DNA of 64,000 nucleotides from Dryococelus australis (lineage: Eukaryota; Arthropoda; Insecta; Phasmatodea; Phasmatidae): NCBI GenBank assembly GCA_029891345.1, contig CM056993.1:278458016-278522015 (forward strand). The letters are read 5' to 3'. The translations under genes and the position numbers were made by a program. Within the stretch, counting starts at the first letter, position 1, and each line of letters begins with the position of its first letter. A model generated the notes under the pieces. That model saw only the letters and a list, made by a program, of their open reading frames with translations. It did not search any database and was not told the DNA's origin. Shown piece by piece: positions 10,287 through 20,639 of this stretch.

Positions 10287-12596
10287 AAAAGACACTTTGA
10301 AAACACTGAGGGTTTCAGGGCTGCAAAGGCAGGCATCTTTATTAGCTGAGTCCCCTTGCATAAACTTACCTTGCCCTTTAATTGCACAAATTAAATAACA
10401 GAAATTTGACAGCATCTATTTGCGGATTCCTGCTCCACGCGCACATGGTCGTGCTCATTCTACTCTGCACCTGCATCTTTCCTTGTTACACTGTACTACA
10501 CTTGAGCTCGTAGAGTGTGCAGACAACCTGTAAAACAGAATCTGGTGTGGCAGGTTAACGGGCTAAGGAGAAGGGGTCAACATGGGCATACATCAATAAC
10601 TTATTATACACTACACCACTGCTACAAGTGTAACGTGCTATCTCCGTGGCATAAAATCGATATGCACTCTGCAGATGTTAAACATATTTGCACTACCATA
10701 ACATTAAAACACTCTTAAAATTATATGCAAGTCAATATTAAAAATAAAAATAATTTGCACCATTAATTTTATGGACAGCAGTGACCTACCATAATATCTC
10801 GGCATGCCATGCATGATAATGCACATGTATATTGCATTAGGGACAAGGAACATCAACAAGAATATATTTCAGACACTATTCACACAATAAAAAAACACGC
10901 ATTATTACCCATTAAAAAATATTCACGTGTCTAACTGAGACACAACATACATAAAACCCTTTTGTTTACATTTGGAACAGACACGTCACAATAAACACAA
11001 CCCTTAAAAAATCATTTCAGCATTTTGCTGGTTTCGCTAAAATGTACACTGTGCACTCACTGGCTTTTCACAACATTAACACTTTAATTACTCTGCTTTT
11101 TACTCATCGCACATTATCACTGCATCAGTGCCCTTGGTATGTACACAGGGAATGGTTTTGCTGAGCACATCAGCTCTCTCGGCGACAACTCACATGGCCG
11201 ATGAGTGTTGGTCGCATAGACAGGTAGAACGGCCTAGGGTACTGGCTCACATCACCTCCAAGCCCCTTGTGTTCTGAAAACTCCACCACATCATTTTATA
11301 GTCACTGGATATGCCTGCCCTCCACCCTTGTAGTTTTGCAATGTCCAGAGCAGCTTAATTTCGCATATTATTTCATTTTCTGCCTTCACACCATTTTTGT
11401 ACAGCATTGCTGTGTCGGCAGGAATAAACCGACAAGTTTGTAATTCAAGTGTCTCCCATCAATGGACTGATGCATTAAGTCACCAAATATTCACTTGAAC
11501 AAACTTTTGTGTATTATTAATGTGCAAGCCTCGCAGCATTTTAGGGTCGGGTCCTTAGATTACCCTCTACCATAACTATGTGATTTAAGTAACTTGTTCT
11601 ATTGTTTACTAAATTTTCTGCATGTGTCTCTTTCAAGTAATTGTGCAAGTGTCAATGCATGCGACCAGACACAAAAGTCACAGTTTATCAAACAAAGCAA
11701 TGCATCCAGCTATCATTAATTACTTCTGTTAACAAGGATATGGTAATAGACATAATAGGTCACAATTTAATAAACAACCTTGGCAGTATGAAAATCACCA
11801 CTAATAATTAAGGGCAACATGTGTCAACAACAGAAGGTTACGTCCAGGAGAACCGGCCTGCCGCACCCCGAGATTACCAGATTCTACAGTTCCAATATCA
11901 TCATCATGATAATCGATGCTGTTATCGAGTAATATCTGGTGCATAGTCGGGTAACGGCACACCAAAATTTCTAACCAAAATATCCACCACCCCTCAAACC
12001 TCACCTTAACACCATTTCGTCCAGCCACACATCATCAAATTTAATGCTCACTGCCACTAGTCTAAGGTAGTATCCGGTTGAAAAAATAAAAGATTTTGGT
12101 GCAGTTTTCCTTGTCGGTGTAGCTACACCATTTGAATGAAATTAAGCCTTTGTGTGTGTCATAGAGTGTGTTATATGTTTGTTGGTGTGTGTGCCATCTG
12201 AACATTTGGTTAGTTTACTCTACTTTCGAGTCCCCCCCCCCCCCCCAAAACCGTGTTTTAGAGCTTCTGCTGTTGTGTTTATTCACGATTTTCTTGCTGT
12301 TTTTCAGAATTTATGGGCTCGCACATGGCTGAGAACAGAATATCACTTAATAAAGTTGAACACCTCATTCTGTTACTGCCGAGGAGCACTGAAATTACTG
12401 ATGGTTTATCAGTGTTCGTGAGCAATAAGGGGACAGTCGTCAGTAAGCAGCAAATATTTCTCTTCGTTAATAAATTGATTGTTTGTCAGCATCTGGCAGT
12501 AGTATTCTCGCATGCAAGAAAATACAAACAAGTATGGTGGACACACTACCCTCACTAGTTTTCATACAGCATTTGGACTAAAGCAGTAATAATGTT
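10287..12596. other. No gene recognised
   Basis: This is AT-rich flanking DNA. A 75-codon minus-strand ORF at 11801-12028 has no motif I know. A 15-base C run lies at 12232-12246. A plus-strand open stretch at 12313-12558 looks mildly coding-like (MAENRISLNKVEHLILLLPR...), but I cannot place it in a family. Confidence 0.4.
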
Positions 12597-12699
12597 AATC
12601 ACCTTCTACTGCTTTTTGGGCATCTTCTGATGGTACCACTATATTATAAGTGATTGCCTTAGCACCTGTACCTTCCATAAGTATAATTTCCTCGGACAT
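12597..12699 (-). CDS. Small divergent ORF/first exon, twin 1 (unknown family)
   Basis: ATG at 12699 on the minus strand opens a 34-codon reading (MSEEIILMEG..., ..YNIVVPSEDAQK...) ending in TAA. A GT that could be a splice donor (GAAG-GTGATT) lies just before the stop, so this may be the first coding exon of a longer gene. The peptide resembles the plus-strand twin at 12947: both start MS(E/Q)E, have a Gly at residue 12, then AI(T)Y.IVVP.ED. I do not recognise the family. Two similar peptides in opposite orientation about 250 bp apart are hard to explain by chance, so I give a moderate score despite the short length. Confidence 0.4.
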
Positions 12700-12946
12700 G
12701 GCTTGAACTTCCCGCCAATTCTAGGCTTTACCTGACAACACTGACGTTTTTTACGCCAATAAAAACCGCGATTTCAGTAATGGTTGTAGCGTCGCACATT
12801 GCACCTCTCAGATGCGGCCATCATTACCTTCAGCAGTATCGGAAAAATAGCTGACATTACTGAAATTACTGACCAGTGAAATTCGTGTGTAACGGTAGGT
12901 GGCCTGTGTAGTGTGTATAAAATATTTGTTCACAGGACTTTCAAAT
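12700..12946. promoter_or_regulatory. Possible divergent promoter between the twin ORFs
   Basis: This 247-bp interval separates two outward-facing ATGs and is richer in CpG than its surroundings. It contains an inverted pair ATTTCAGTAATG (12771-12782) and CATTACTGAAAT (12855-12866), and a CCAAT on the plus strand (12736). No TATA box was found at a sensible distance. The promoter role is inferred from the layout. Confidence 0.35.
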
Positions 12947-13120
12947 ATGAGTCAAGAACTAAACATTGTTGCAGAGGATGGTGCGATTTACAGGATTGTT
13001 GTGCCCATAGAAGACACCCGAAAGTACGACACTATTATAGGGTATTACATGTTCCCCACCTCCCTAATTAGTAATGGTTACAACTACACATGTGTTTGCT
13101 GGAGTACTCGGCTACCCTAA
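12947..13120 (+). CDS. Small divergent ORF/first exon, twin 2 (unknown family)
   Basis: ATG at 12947 starts MSQELNIVAEDGAIYRIVVP, then IEDTRKYDTIIG, and runs open to a stop at 13118-13120. A plausible splice donor (ATAGG-GTATTAC) lies after 13041, so the coding exon may end there. 'TTGTTCACAG', just before the start, could be a splice acceptor. The first 30 residues resemble the minus-strand twin ending at 12699. No family is recognised. It could be part of a gene that continues to the open segment at 13394-13582, but the splice phases I tried did not join cleanly. Confidence 0.4.
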   Translation: MSQELNIVAEDGAIYRIVVPIEDTRKYDTIIGYYMFPTSLISNGYNYTCVCWSTRLP

Positions 13121-13393
13121 AAGAACTGTGGCACTGGCCTGGATTGTTTTGATGGGTGTGGGAGGGGAGAGAGTTAGCTTCTCCTTTCTCCTGCATTTCA
13201 CATGAGACCGCCTGGATGGTAAAGGGCCCTCACAAGGGCCCGGGCTACCCCCGCTCTGAGCTTCGGCAGTGATTATAAATGGCGGTGTGTGGAATGTACG
13301 TTTTTATATAAGTAAATTACCGGTAGGTTTATTTATAAAATATACAGTGCCAAGGTAAATCGCACTACCTTAATTTTGTTTGTTTATATTTAC

Positions 13394-13582
13394 CAGCCCA
13401 CTTTTGTTCTAATGCCAAGCATGCCAAATTTTCCGTTACCGCTGACGAATACTGACGAGAAACCAGTGATCTCAGTGATCATTAGCAGTAATGGAACGTG
13501 GCGGAGCAGTATAGGAAAACGGCGGAAGTCACGTTTAAGTGAAGTGATGTTTTCTACCGGAGCAGACGGAAATTTCTTGTAA
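13394..13582 (+). CDS. Possible terminal exon, unknown protein
   Basis: After a fair acceptor (TATTTACCAG), an open stretch of 62 codons reads PTFVLMPSMPNFPLP... and then GKRRKSRLSEVMF, ending in TAA. An AATAAA follows at 13657-13662. Composition looks coding-like, with a short basic patch that could be a nuclear signal. It lies 150 bp upstream of the Tprkb start on the same strand and may belong to the gene that begins at 12947. No homology is recognised. Confidence 0.3.
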   Translation, partial: QPTFVLMPSMPNFPLPLTNTDEKPVISVIISSNGTWRSSIGKRRKSRLSEVMFSTGADGNFL

Positions 13583-13732
13583 ACAAAAAAAATCATGGTT
13601 ATGGAATTGAAAAGTGTTAACATTGCATACCATCAGTAGTTGTAATGTAGTTTGTTAATAAATATGTGTTAATTTATGATCTTTACTCCGTATTAGGTGC
13701 CAGACAGTGAGTTTTTAGTCTGTTAGCTGAAC

Positions 13733-14263
13733 ATGCGTGTGTCTAGAGGACAGTTGGACCCTTCCAGTAAGTTGACACTGTCGTTGGTGCTGTTTAAAAA
13801 TGTGCAAAACATACCCCAGCTTAGGAAACGTGTAATGGATGGGAGTTTGAAATGCTGTCTCATAAAACCGAGTATGATTGTTCACCCTTTGCAGGTGACA
13901 GTTGCAGCAAACAAGGCGGTACTAAATTATAAGCAAGGAACAATGAAGACTAAAACCCTTTTTACGGAAGTACTCTACAATCTTTCCAGCTCGAAAAATA
14001 TATCTCAGTCCTTAGTCAAGTTTGGGGTGCACGATGAAGATAAGAATTTACTTGTGGCATTTTTAGAGGAAGGAAGTGAAAGTGACAACATGCAATCAAG
14101 TCTACGACTTATTGAAGGTGAACAGTGTCCTGTGGAACAGATAAGCGAATTTTCGGATGAAAATTTGATTAGGAAGACCTATAGTATCAAAGACTTGGAA
14201 AGTAGTGTCTCACCGCTTATCAATTCAATTATAACTCGAATTTCTACAGTAGATGTCATGTGA
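13733..14263 (+). CDS. Tprkb: EKC/KEOPS complex subunit Tprkb (Cgi121 family)
   Basis: This intact 176-codon ORF matches Tprkb along its whole length, and the family is about 175 residues. Diagnostic stretches are TLSLVLFKNVQN, LRKRVMDGSLKCCLIKPSMI, QVTVAANKAVLNYKQGTMKT, TEVLYNLSSSKNIS and the C-terminal ITRISTVDVM. Tprkb binds the kinase Bud32/PRPK within EKC/KEOPS, which transfers threonylcarbamoyl to A37 of ANN-decoding tRNAs (t6A). The start is fixed by an in-frame TAG nine bases upstream (13724-13726). No intron interrupts the coding region, although vertebrate TPRKB genes have several. It could be a naturally intronless insect gene or an old functional retrocopy. AATAAA lies at 14583-14588. 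The flanks are transposon-rich, but the ORF has no damage. Confidence 0.92.
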   Translation: MRVSRGQLDPSSKLTLSLVLFKNVQNIPQLRKRVMDGSLKCCLIKPSMIVHPLQVTVAANKAVLNYKQGTMKTKTLFTEVLYNLSSSKNISQSLVKFGVHDEDKNLLVAFLEEGSESDNMQSSLRLIEGEQCPVEQISEFSDENLIRKTYSIKDLESSVSPLINSIITRISTVDVM

Positions 14264-14582
14264 GCTGTTGGTGTTCAATTATATAGACATGTTTTTTCGC
14301 ACTACATTTAAGTATCAAACATTTTGTATAATTTAATCAATGAAAAATCAATTTTTATAAAAATGTACGTATTTGCTTTAGGCCATATCTTAAAAATTTT
14401 TTCCTTGTGTACTGGGAAATAGCATTGCTAACTGTCAACACAATATTTGTTGGTTAAGTAATAGTTTGTGTATGGTAGACTATAAAAGGATACTGGAACA
14501 ATACCAGCTTCCAGCAAGGTTTTATGTAAATTAAAGTGTAAATGTGTCAGAAGCTTCATCGTATATTTAAAAAAATCAAATC

Positions 14583-14588
14583 AATAAA
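14583..14588 (+). terminator. Candidate poly(A) signal of Tprkb
   Basis: A canonical AATAAA lies about 320 bases after the Tprkb stop codon and before the MITE at 14643. Confidence 0.5.
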
Positions 14589-14642
14589 CCTAAAAAATCT
14601 CTTAAATATAACAAAAAAATGTGGATAAAATGGGCATAGGTA

Positions 14643-15064
14643 AAGGCTGTTCATGATAAAATGAGCACTTTGGAAATCAATCTTAGAAAAATGTCACTGC
14701 CCCTACCTGCATGTATTTTAACGGGTGCACTGAGTGACATGCGTCCAGTAAAGTTGGATACAGTTGATAGAATGTAGTTCCATATTTTAATGTTTAATAA
14801 AAAGTGTTAAGGTGACCATTTGTGATAACTTAAGTTATTTCTTTCACTTTCTGTTTTATTAATGCATCAAAGTGAAGAAATGAGCAGATTTGTAAAATAT
14901 TTATTTTTCTAATATTTTCAAAATTTCACATGCCCAGCACATGAATAAAGTGATGCAACTCACAGCAATGTTAATTTTACATAAGGTGGAATAATACACA
15001 ACGTGCACACAAGTAATTCTTAAGCAGGACTTTCACAAGTGCTCATTTTACCATGAAGAACCTA
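14643..15064. mobile_element. MITE M2, copy 1
   Basis: The 26-bp terminal inverted repeats are imperfect. The left begins AAGGCTGTTCATGATAAAAT; the right, reverse-complemented, begins TAGGTTCTTCATGGTAAAAT; both end ATGAGCAC. TA dinucleotides abut both ends (14641-14642 and 15065-15066). The same TIR bounds 29004-29241. The interior (about 370 bp) is AT-rich and non-coding. TA flanks suggest mobilisation by a Tc1/mariner/pogo-type transposase. Confidence 0.8.
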
Positions 15065-16169
15065 TAATAGCCATGAGCCCTTGATATTGCCATTCATATC
15101 ACCAGCAATTTATTGTTTCACTTTCTCTCACCATGACACCTACATAAATATTTAAAACCGTTCTAGCATAGCCGACAAAGGTTAGCTGAAAAGTGAATGT
15201 GAAGCAGTTAGAGAAGCTTAATTTTAAGCTGTGTCCCAATTTGCCAAGAAGGTACTCTCACCCAATCTGGTTGTCACAGTGTCTTCAGCTGTCTCAACTC
15301 GAGAGGGGACAGCATGAGTGGGAGAGTGAACGACAGTGTTCACGTGCTGCACACACACACACACACACACACACTGTTTTTTTAGTCTAACCTCAAATAT
15401 TCAGACACACAAATTTTTTCTACAGCAGTGTTAGAAATGTTGTTATAACTTAGGCTAATGTAATCATTATGATTGTGAATGTCAATAATATTCCTTATAC
15501 TGGACCAAAAAAATTATTGCCGGCTGGTTACATGGCTATGTCTGAGTTAAGTGTGCACATTTATTAAATGCTCTGCTTTGCATACAATAGTAAAAAAGTT
15601 TTGACCACTAAAAATATGTCAAATGAAAATAAGTTGATATTAAAAAAAACAGTCTTGGTTGGAGGAGTTGAAAATTCCAAAGCTCTGATGAGGGGCCTTA
15701 TCTTGGACTGTCTGCCGGAGCAGGCTGGGTGCTGCCCTCCCTCACCAAGCTCTGATACTAGCTCTGCCAGTTTGGAGGTAGCAACAGCTCGGCCAATAGT
15801 ACAATCTTGCAAGGGGCGGGGGGGTGCAATGGCTTCTTGGCGTTTTGGGTGAACAGTACAAGCTAGGATCACGCATCTGTAGTCTATTTTGACATTGCAC
15901 CTTGTGAGACACTGTAGGCACGTGTCCTGCCTCTTCAGTTTAGTTGCTGGTAAATAACCTGCCCCAGTATGAACATTGTGCTCAAAGATGGGGCAAAGTT
16001 ATAAAGTAGAGTGTGCATCATAAATGTGTCATGTGTCAGAATACATACACATTACACTTTAATAATACTGCACTCACCCCACCTCAGTGCGAATAAGTTT
16101 TTGTCAGTTTCATGATTAATTTTTATAATTTCCTGTTCCTAAATACCCAGCAAGTGGCATAGCAGTGAC
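15065..16169. other. No gene recognised; contains a (CA)n tract
   Basis: This is non-coding AT-rich DNA with a GC-richer patch at 15690-15830. Open frames of about 100 codons occur there on both strands but carry no motif. Confidence 0.5.
15350..15374. repeat. (CA)n microsatellite
   Basis: A pure run of CA/AC dinucleotides. Confidence 0.97.
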
Positions 16170-16395
16170 AAAATGAACTCGTATTTGCAAGGACCCAGGT
16201 TTGTTTCCCTGTCTGGCCATCCTGATTTTGGTTTTTCATGGTTTACATCAATTCAGGTGAATGATAGGATGGTTCCTTCATTCAGTCTATGGGCTAACTT
16301 TTCCTTTCCTACTTCTCTGAGTAACTTACTCAGTCTCTACTGACCTTGCTGTCGATGAGACATTAAGCCCAACATACCTAATGACAAAAAGGTGG
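16170..16395 (+). mobile_element. SINE, orthopteroid-type tRNA-derived repeat
   Basis: A degenerate RNA polymerase III B-box-like stretch (CAGGTTTGTTTCCCTGT) is followed by a body reading GGCCATCCTGATTTTGGTTT, then AGGATGGTTCCTT. The tail reads GACCTTGCTGTCGATGAGAC then ATTAA. From memory this body and tail match a SINE abundant in grasshopper and related genomes. The copy is diverged. It is the main clue to the host lineage. Confidence 0.75.
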
Positions 16396-17279
16396 CCCCC
16401 TCTTTGTATGAACACCAAAGAATTTTTTTTGTGTCACGGAAGAGTGTCAAGTATTTGTTATGTGGGTGGCTCATTTTTGTCTGTCATGACCATACTATGA
16501 CTATGATTACAGCCCAAAAGCATTTTGAATCATACAACCATGCATCAGACTCGCATGGCTGTTTCATCACTTGCTAGAAACCAATCCTACACTGGAAAAA
16601 AAAAAAAAAAAATGTTTTTATCTCCTCTCAGGATCATTTGTTTTGTTTGCATGATTGGTCCACATCCGCAACATTTTGACAGGAGAATGTAATTCGTACA
16701 TGACTTCGTGCCATGCCACAGCTGCAGGAGTGAGGGGTGAATGTAATTTCTACATGACTTCGTGCCATGCCACAGCTGCAGGAGTGAGGGGTGTACCGAG
16801 GTCACAGTGAGTCTGCATTTATTTTTGTGCACAAAAAATCCCACCATTAAACATGCATTAAGAGACTGTAATGTACTGAACAGACAATCATAATTCCACA
16901 ACTCAGTTTCATGGTAAATAAATTTAGAAAAAAATTCCTTTACTGCAACTCAGTTGGGAGAATTTGAGAATCAATAAACATTGTATATTAATAGAAAACT
17001 GTGTACCATTTAACTTGAAAGATAGATTCAGTAGTACACAATCTTGCTGTAATTTTGCTGCAGATGATAAAAAACCAAAATACCAACAAGAAAGGAGACC
17101 CCAACCAATGAAGGCCACTCGTTAAGGATTACCGGGGCTGTTGCTAGTCAGTTTGCTAACCAGGAGACCAACTCCGTGCACTTAGCACAGTTTTGTGAGG
17201 TAAAGAGTAAGTGTGCATTACTGCAAAAATTCAGGTCCTTTGAAAGTTTTTAGTTAATAGGTATAGTATAGGCTATAAT
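16396..17279. other. No gene; contains a tandem duplication
   Basis: AT-rich DNA with a poly(A) run near 16596-16613 and the 55-bp duplication annotated separately. No coding signal. Confidence 0.5.
16684..16793. repeat. Tandem duplication, 2 x 55 bp
   Basis: Two adjacent units starting GAATGTAATT at 16684 and 16739 share CATGACTTCGTGCCATGCCA and the following CAGCTGCAGGAGTGAGGGGT. They differ at only a few bases, so the duplication is recent compared with the surrounding decay. Confidence 0.95.
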
Positions 17280-17770
17280 TAACATAGATACAAATTACTT
17301 TAAAACAGTAGTCATAATTTAGAGTGTAGAATACATTACCACTGTAGTTAGGAACTGCAATAGTAAAATAAATAAGTACTGTATTTACTCTATTTCAAGA
17401 TCATCAAGACTTTTTTTTAGTCTAACTGTAGTATTTGTTGAATAATTATTTTTAGTTGTTATGGGCATGATATTCATAGTATATAGCATAATAAATTAAA
17501 AAATTCAGTAACGATCTGGAATAAAATGATTTAAGTAAAGTGTGCATACAACGTTAACTTGGTCACAGAAGTTGTATGTTCTACAAGCGGAATCATGCGC
17601 AAAATGTGAAATATTATTTTTCGCAGTAATTCCATAAGAAAATATTGCATTCATGCTCTGTAATAAGGAAAAATATTCTTAAGAAAATTATGGAAATTTC
17701 CATGGTAACCAATTGGGCGAATGTGTCTGCAAAAACAGGATCTAGGGCAATGCATTACGTCGTTTCAATA
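17280..17770. repeat. Dispersed repeat R1, copy 1 (MITE-like)
   Basis: It is similar to 58060-58560. Shared blocks include TTAAGTAAAGTGT.CATAC, ATTGCAT.CATGCTCTGTAA and ATTGGGC.GATGTGT. At 17377 it contains TACTGTATTTACTC, close to the end sequence of the MITEs at 42071 and 45948, so R1 may be a truncated relative. It directly precedes the G2 LTR. Confidence 0.7.
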
Positions 17771-17775
17771 TCTTT

Positions 17776-18600
17776 AAATCGACTTCTACTCATCAGTGCA
17801 AAACACTCTGCCCCACACCAATTAAGTTTGATTGGCAGTAAAATCTTCCAGATGCCAAATTACTTTTGCTGTTTACCCAATGGTACAAATGCTCGCTCAT
17901 ATCCTGAATAAATTGTATTGTTTACCAGCAGAGCCACCAATTTGATGCATGGAGGGATGGCACCAGTAGAATCAACCATCGAGGCGTCCAGAAGCCGGAA
18001 CTTCGGCTAGCCGGTGATGTCACACGCCTTGAGATTCAAACGCACCCCCCCCCCCCCCTCCCAGGACAAGGATGAGCTAGGAGAGTATAAATATCAGGGC
18101 ACGGTCCTTGAAAAGTCAGTCTGTCCTGTTCCTTCACCGCACTCCTGATGCCAAAATACAGGTGTAGGGATCTCCATCCATGCCTTTGTAGATGTCACTG
18201 CACCTCGCAGCAGACATCCTCCTCTAGAAGCACCCTACATTTGAGTCATCAAACACAAACATCTTTCGGTCCCTTCAAGACAAATGCGTAGTGTTAGATA
18301 TTTTAATAGACACTTGCATCCGTACCTCGTTACATCAGAAACAGGTCACCTTCACCTGTCTAGACGTAACCAGCTTCCGTTAAACTCTTGTTGATAGGAG
18401 GTAGTACAAACCACCAAGTTTATTTCCTCACAGAAATAAATATGTTTTACCCCACTTAGAATATTATTCCCCTAGTGTTACAACCTTACCCAGTAAACGT
18501 CAGGTCCTTCAAGGGACAGCAGGAGACTGAGAATATTTTCCAACCAGTTTGCCGAACTTAGCATAGGACTGAAAGTTTCTCTGCAGGAAACTCGGATGTC
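17776..18600 (+). repeat. LTR of G2, copy A
   Basis: It aligns with 25328-26010 through ACTTCTACTCAT.AGTGC, TTTGATTGGCAGTA.AATCTT, AACAGGTCACCTTCACCTGT and TTTATTTCCTCA.AGAAATAA. It contains a TATA box (AGTATAAATA, near 18081) followed by a Pol II-like start region, and AATAAA near 18435. A 14-base C run (18045-18058) is absent from the other copy. The boundaries are approximate. Confidence 0.8.
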
Positions 18601-19509
18601 AGAAACACCCACACATTAAATGGCCATCCTTTCTATGCACCCCGCTGTGTAGAACGGTAGAGCCACGACTACTAGATACTCATCTTCTTGGGGCTGGACA
18701 ATCAGTCCAGGTTGTCCTCCGTCCACCATTCTTCTGGTGCCAGAAGGAGTATTTTCCTGGGTCTGAGGGCCTGACCCTTTGGGGAACTCAAACACGTATT
18801 GTGATCATTAGCCATTGTGAAACCTGACGCTCGGTATTCACCGCGCTTCTGATGCTGGATGCTGGGATAGTGGGTAGGCTTGGTGTATTACAGTGCGTGG
18901 AAGTACATGTAGCTAGGGACGAAAGTCACCTGCTCCACCTCCATGGGACTGGTATTAGAGAATCTCTTCCTCATGCCCAACTCCCATCAGAGTGGTATTC
19001 GTAAGAGGGTTAGGCTGTTACCACCTCTAAATACCAACAAGAGCTTAGTCCCAACCCAACTGTATTTGATACCCTAAGCTCAAGTAATCCATCATCTAGA
19101 TAGGTTGGACCCTCCAGCCCCCTTGCCAGCTTACCACAAACCAAGACTGACAGAGAAATCCAGGCCTTTCTCAGGGGTGAGGAAGTTCCATACGGCATTA
19201 CTAACCCCTGGATCCGAGGACACCAGCTCACTGAAACCATCAGCACCAATGTCAACCTGCCTCCTTGTGCACCAGATCCAGTAGCCTCCCCAGGTCATCA
19301 GTCGCTCAGGTATACAAGTGAGAGTAGTTGCACCCAGATGCAAGACTGCCCAGCGCCACACAACCAGCCCTCTACACTGGTCAGATTCCTGTTCTGTGCT
19401 GTAACTAGATCCCAAACTTACCCCGGTGTGTCTACCCTCACATACACACACACTTGGATCGTGACGTGGCTCCTTTGCCAGTAGGACATCACGTGTCAAG
19501 AGGTTTTCT
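18601..19509 (+). pseudogene. G2 gag N-terminal region, copy A
   Basis: This region is related to 27115-28310 and 56940-57950. The best coding trace is near 19150-19235: IQAFLRGEEVPYGITNPW then IRGHQLTE. The other copies read IQAFLMGE-stop-VPYGITNPWI and ICKNEEIPFGIANSWFGGH. Conservation at the protein level across three copies supports a coding role, probably the N-terminus of gag. The end (GGACATCACGTGTCA) is also shared. Stops interrupt the frame elsewhere. Confidence 0.6.
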
Positions 19510-20047
19510 GGCGCCCAAGGTGCAGCCTTGTGCCTAGTTCATCACTGAGTGGGGACAACTGAGTAGCCGTCTCGCCGTCCAGCTTACTGGCGAAGAGGTG
19601 CTGGCCAACCTCACTATGGAATTTTACAGCCGTATCCAAACCCCAGATGAGGAACCGGAGATATTCGTAAGACTCAAGGTGTGAATGTTTAGACGGATAC
19701 TTCCTGACAGAAGCGAAGAAAGCTGCGTGCAATACGTGACTCTCATGTTGCTACCTAAGTTCAGAAACCTGCTACTGATACCCAAGCCGCTTATGGTTGC
19801 AGATGAGTTAGTAGACAGAGCAAAGGAAACAGAGCGCAACTTCAATGCACACACTATACTGGTCGCCGAAAATCAGCAAACCCACAGAGCCAAACAAGGC
19901 ACCAGAACAAAATGGAAACCTCCCCCCCACACCTCCACGCCAAAACTATGGAAATGCTGGTTCTGCCCAGAGCATCATTTCAATAAAGACTGCTCCTCAC
20001 CGACCAACAAGATTGGGACGAGTGGGAGAAGTGGACAGCAGATGTGA
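19510..20047 (+). pseudogene. G2 gag capsid and nucleocapsid
   Basis: Plus-strand readings give TGEEVLANLTMEFYSRIQ and EIFVRLKV, then after a stop RRILPDRSEESCVQYVTLM, LVDRAKETERNF and a nucleocapsid knuckle CWFCPEHHFNKDC. The knuckle has C-x2-C-x3-H-x4-C spacing, one residue shorter than the classic CCHC box but with all four ligands. It lies immediately upstream of the protease, as expected for gag. Confidence 0.75.
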
Positions 20048-20157
20048 TACAGCAATCAGCAGATAATAAATCCACCCTACAGGTGGGAAATGCCAAGGTC
20101 GGTGGGCGGAGCGGGCCAACCCCACTGGACAGCAAGGGTCCATCATACAACTCCTAG

Positions 20158-20616
20158 ATGAAGAAGTGGAACTGCCATAACCTCCCCACATTGAAGTCCG
20201 AATCAATGGGAAAAAGTAATAGCCTTACTAGACTGAGCCACCACGGGAAATTTTGTGCGCAGCAACCACCTCACGGCCAAACAAAGGGCATCACTCCGCC
20301 CACAGACTCATACCGTAAGGATGGCAAAACAAGATTGCACCCTAAAAGTCGATGGCCGGACCACTCCACAGTCAAATTATACAAGCACTCTAAACCAGTG
20401 GATTTTGTTTTCTCTTCAAATATTCATGAAACCGTAATACTTGGACATCCCTGGCTCCGCCAAGAACAGTGTATAATGAACCACAGCCAACATAAAATAT
20501 ACCTGTTCGATAAACACAGCAACTGTCAATTGGGAACACTTTCTGGGGCCATCATTCTGCCAGCCCTCAAAGCCGAAGAAATCCATCACCTGCTCCCCAA
20601 AGCGCAGTTCCAGTAA
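20158..20616 (+). pseudogene. G2 retropepsin-like protease, broken at the active site
   Basis: Across two frames the protease reads HIEVRINGKK, then ALLD-stop-ATTGNFVRSN at the active site, then VILGHPWLRQEQ, the C-terminal ILG.PWL motif. The active site should be D-T/S-G-A. Here the Asp codon is kept, but the next codon is TGA and the Gly has become Ala. The domain then leads into the RT linker (IHHLLPKAQFQ). Confidence 0.75.
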
Positions 20617-20639
20617 TTGAAGAAAGTCTTTGACGGACA

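Noticed and set aside
4854-10291. Target-site duplication for G1
   Set aside because: The bases outside the two LTRs (CATAATG side and AAAAGAC side) do not match in any 4-6 bp register.
12947-13582. Spliced gene joining the plus twin to the open segment at 13394
   Set aside because: The visible donor after 13041 is in phase 2, and joining it to the acceptor before 13394 gives an early stop; another exon would be needed.
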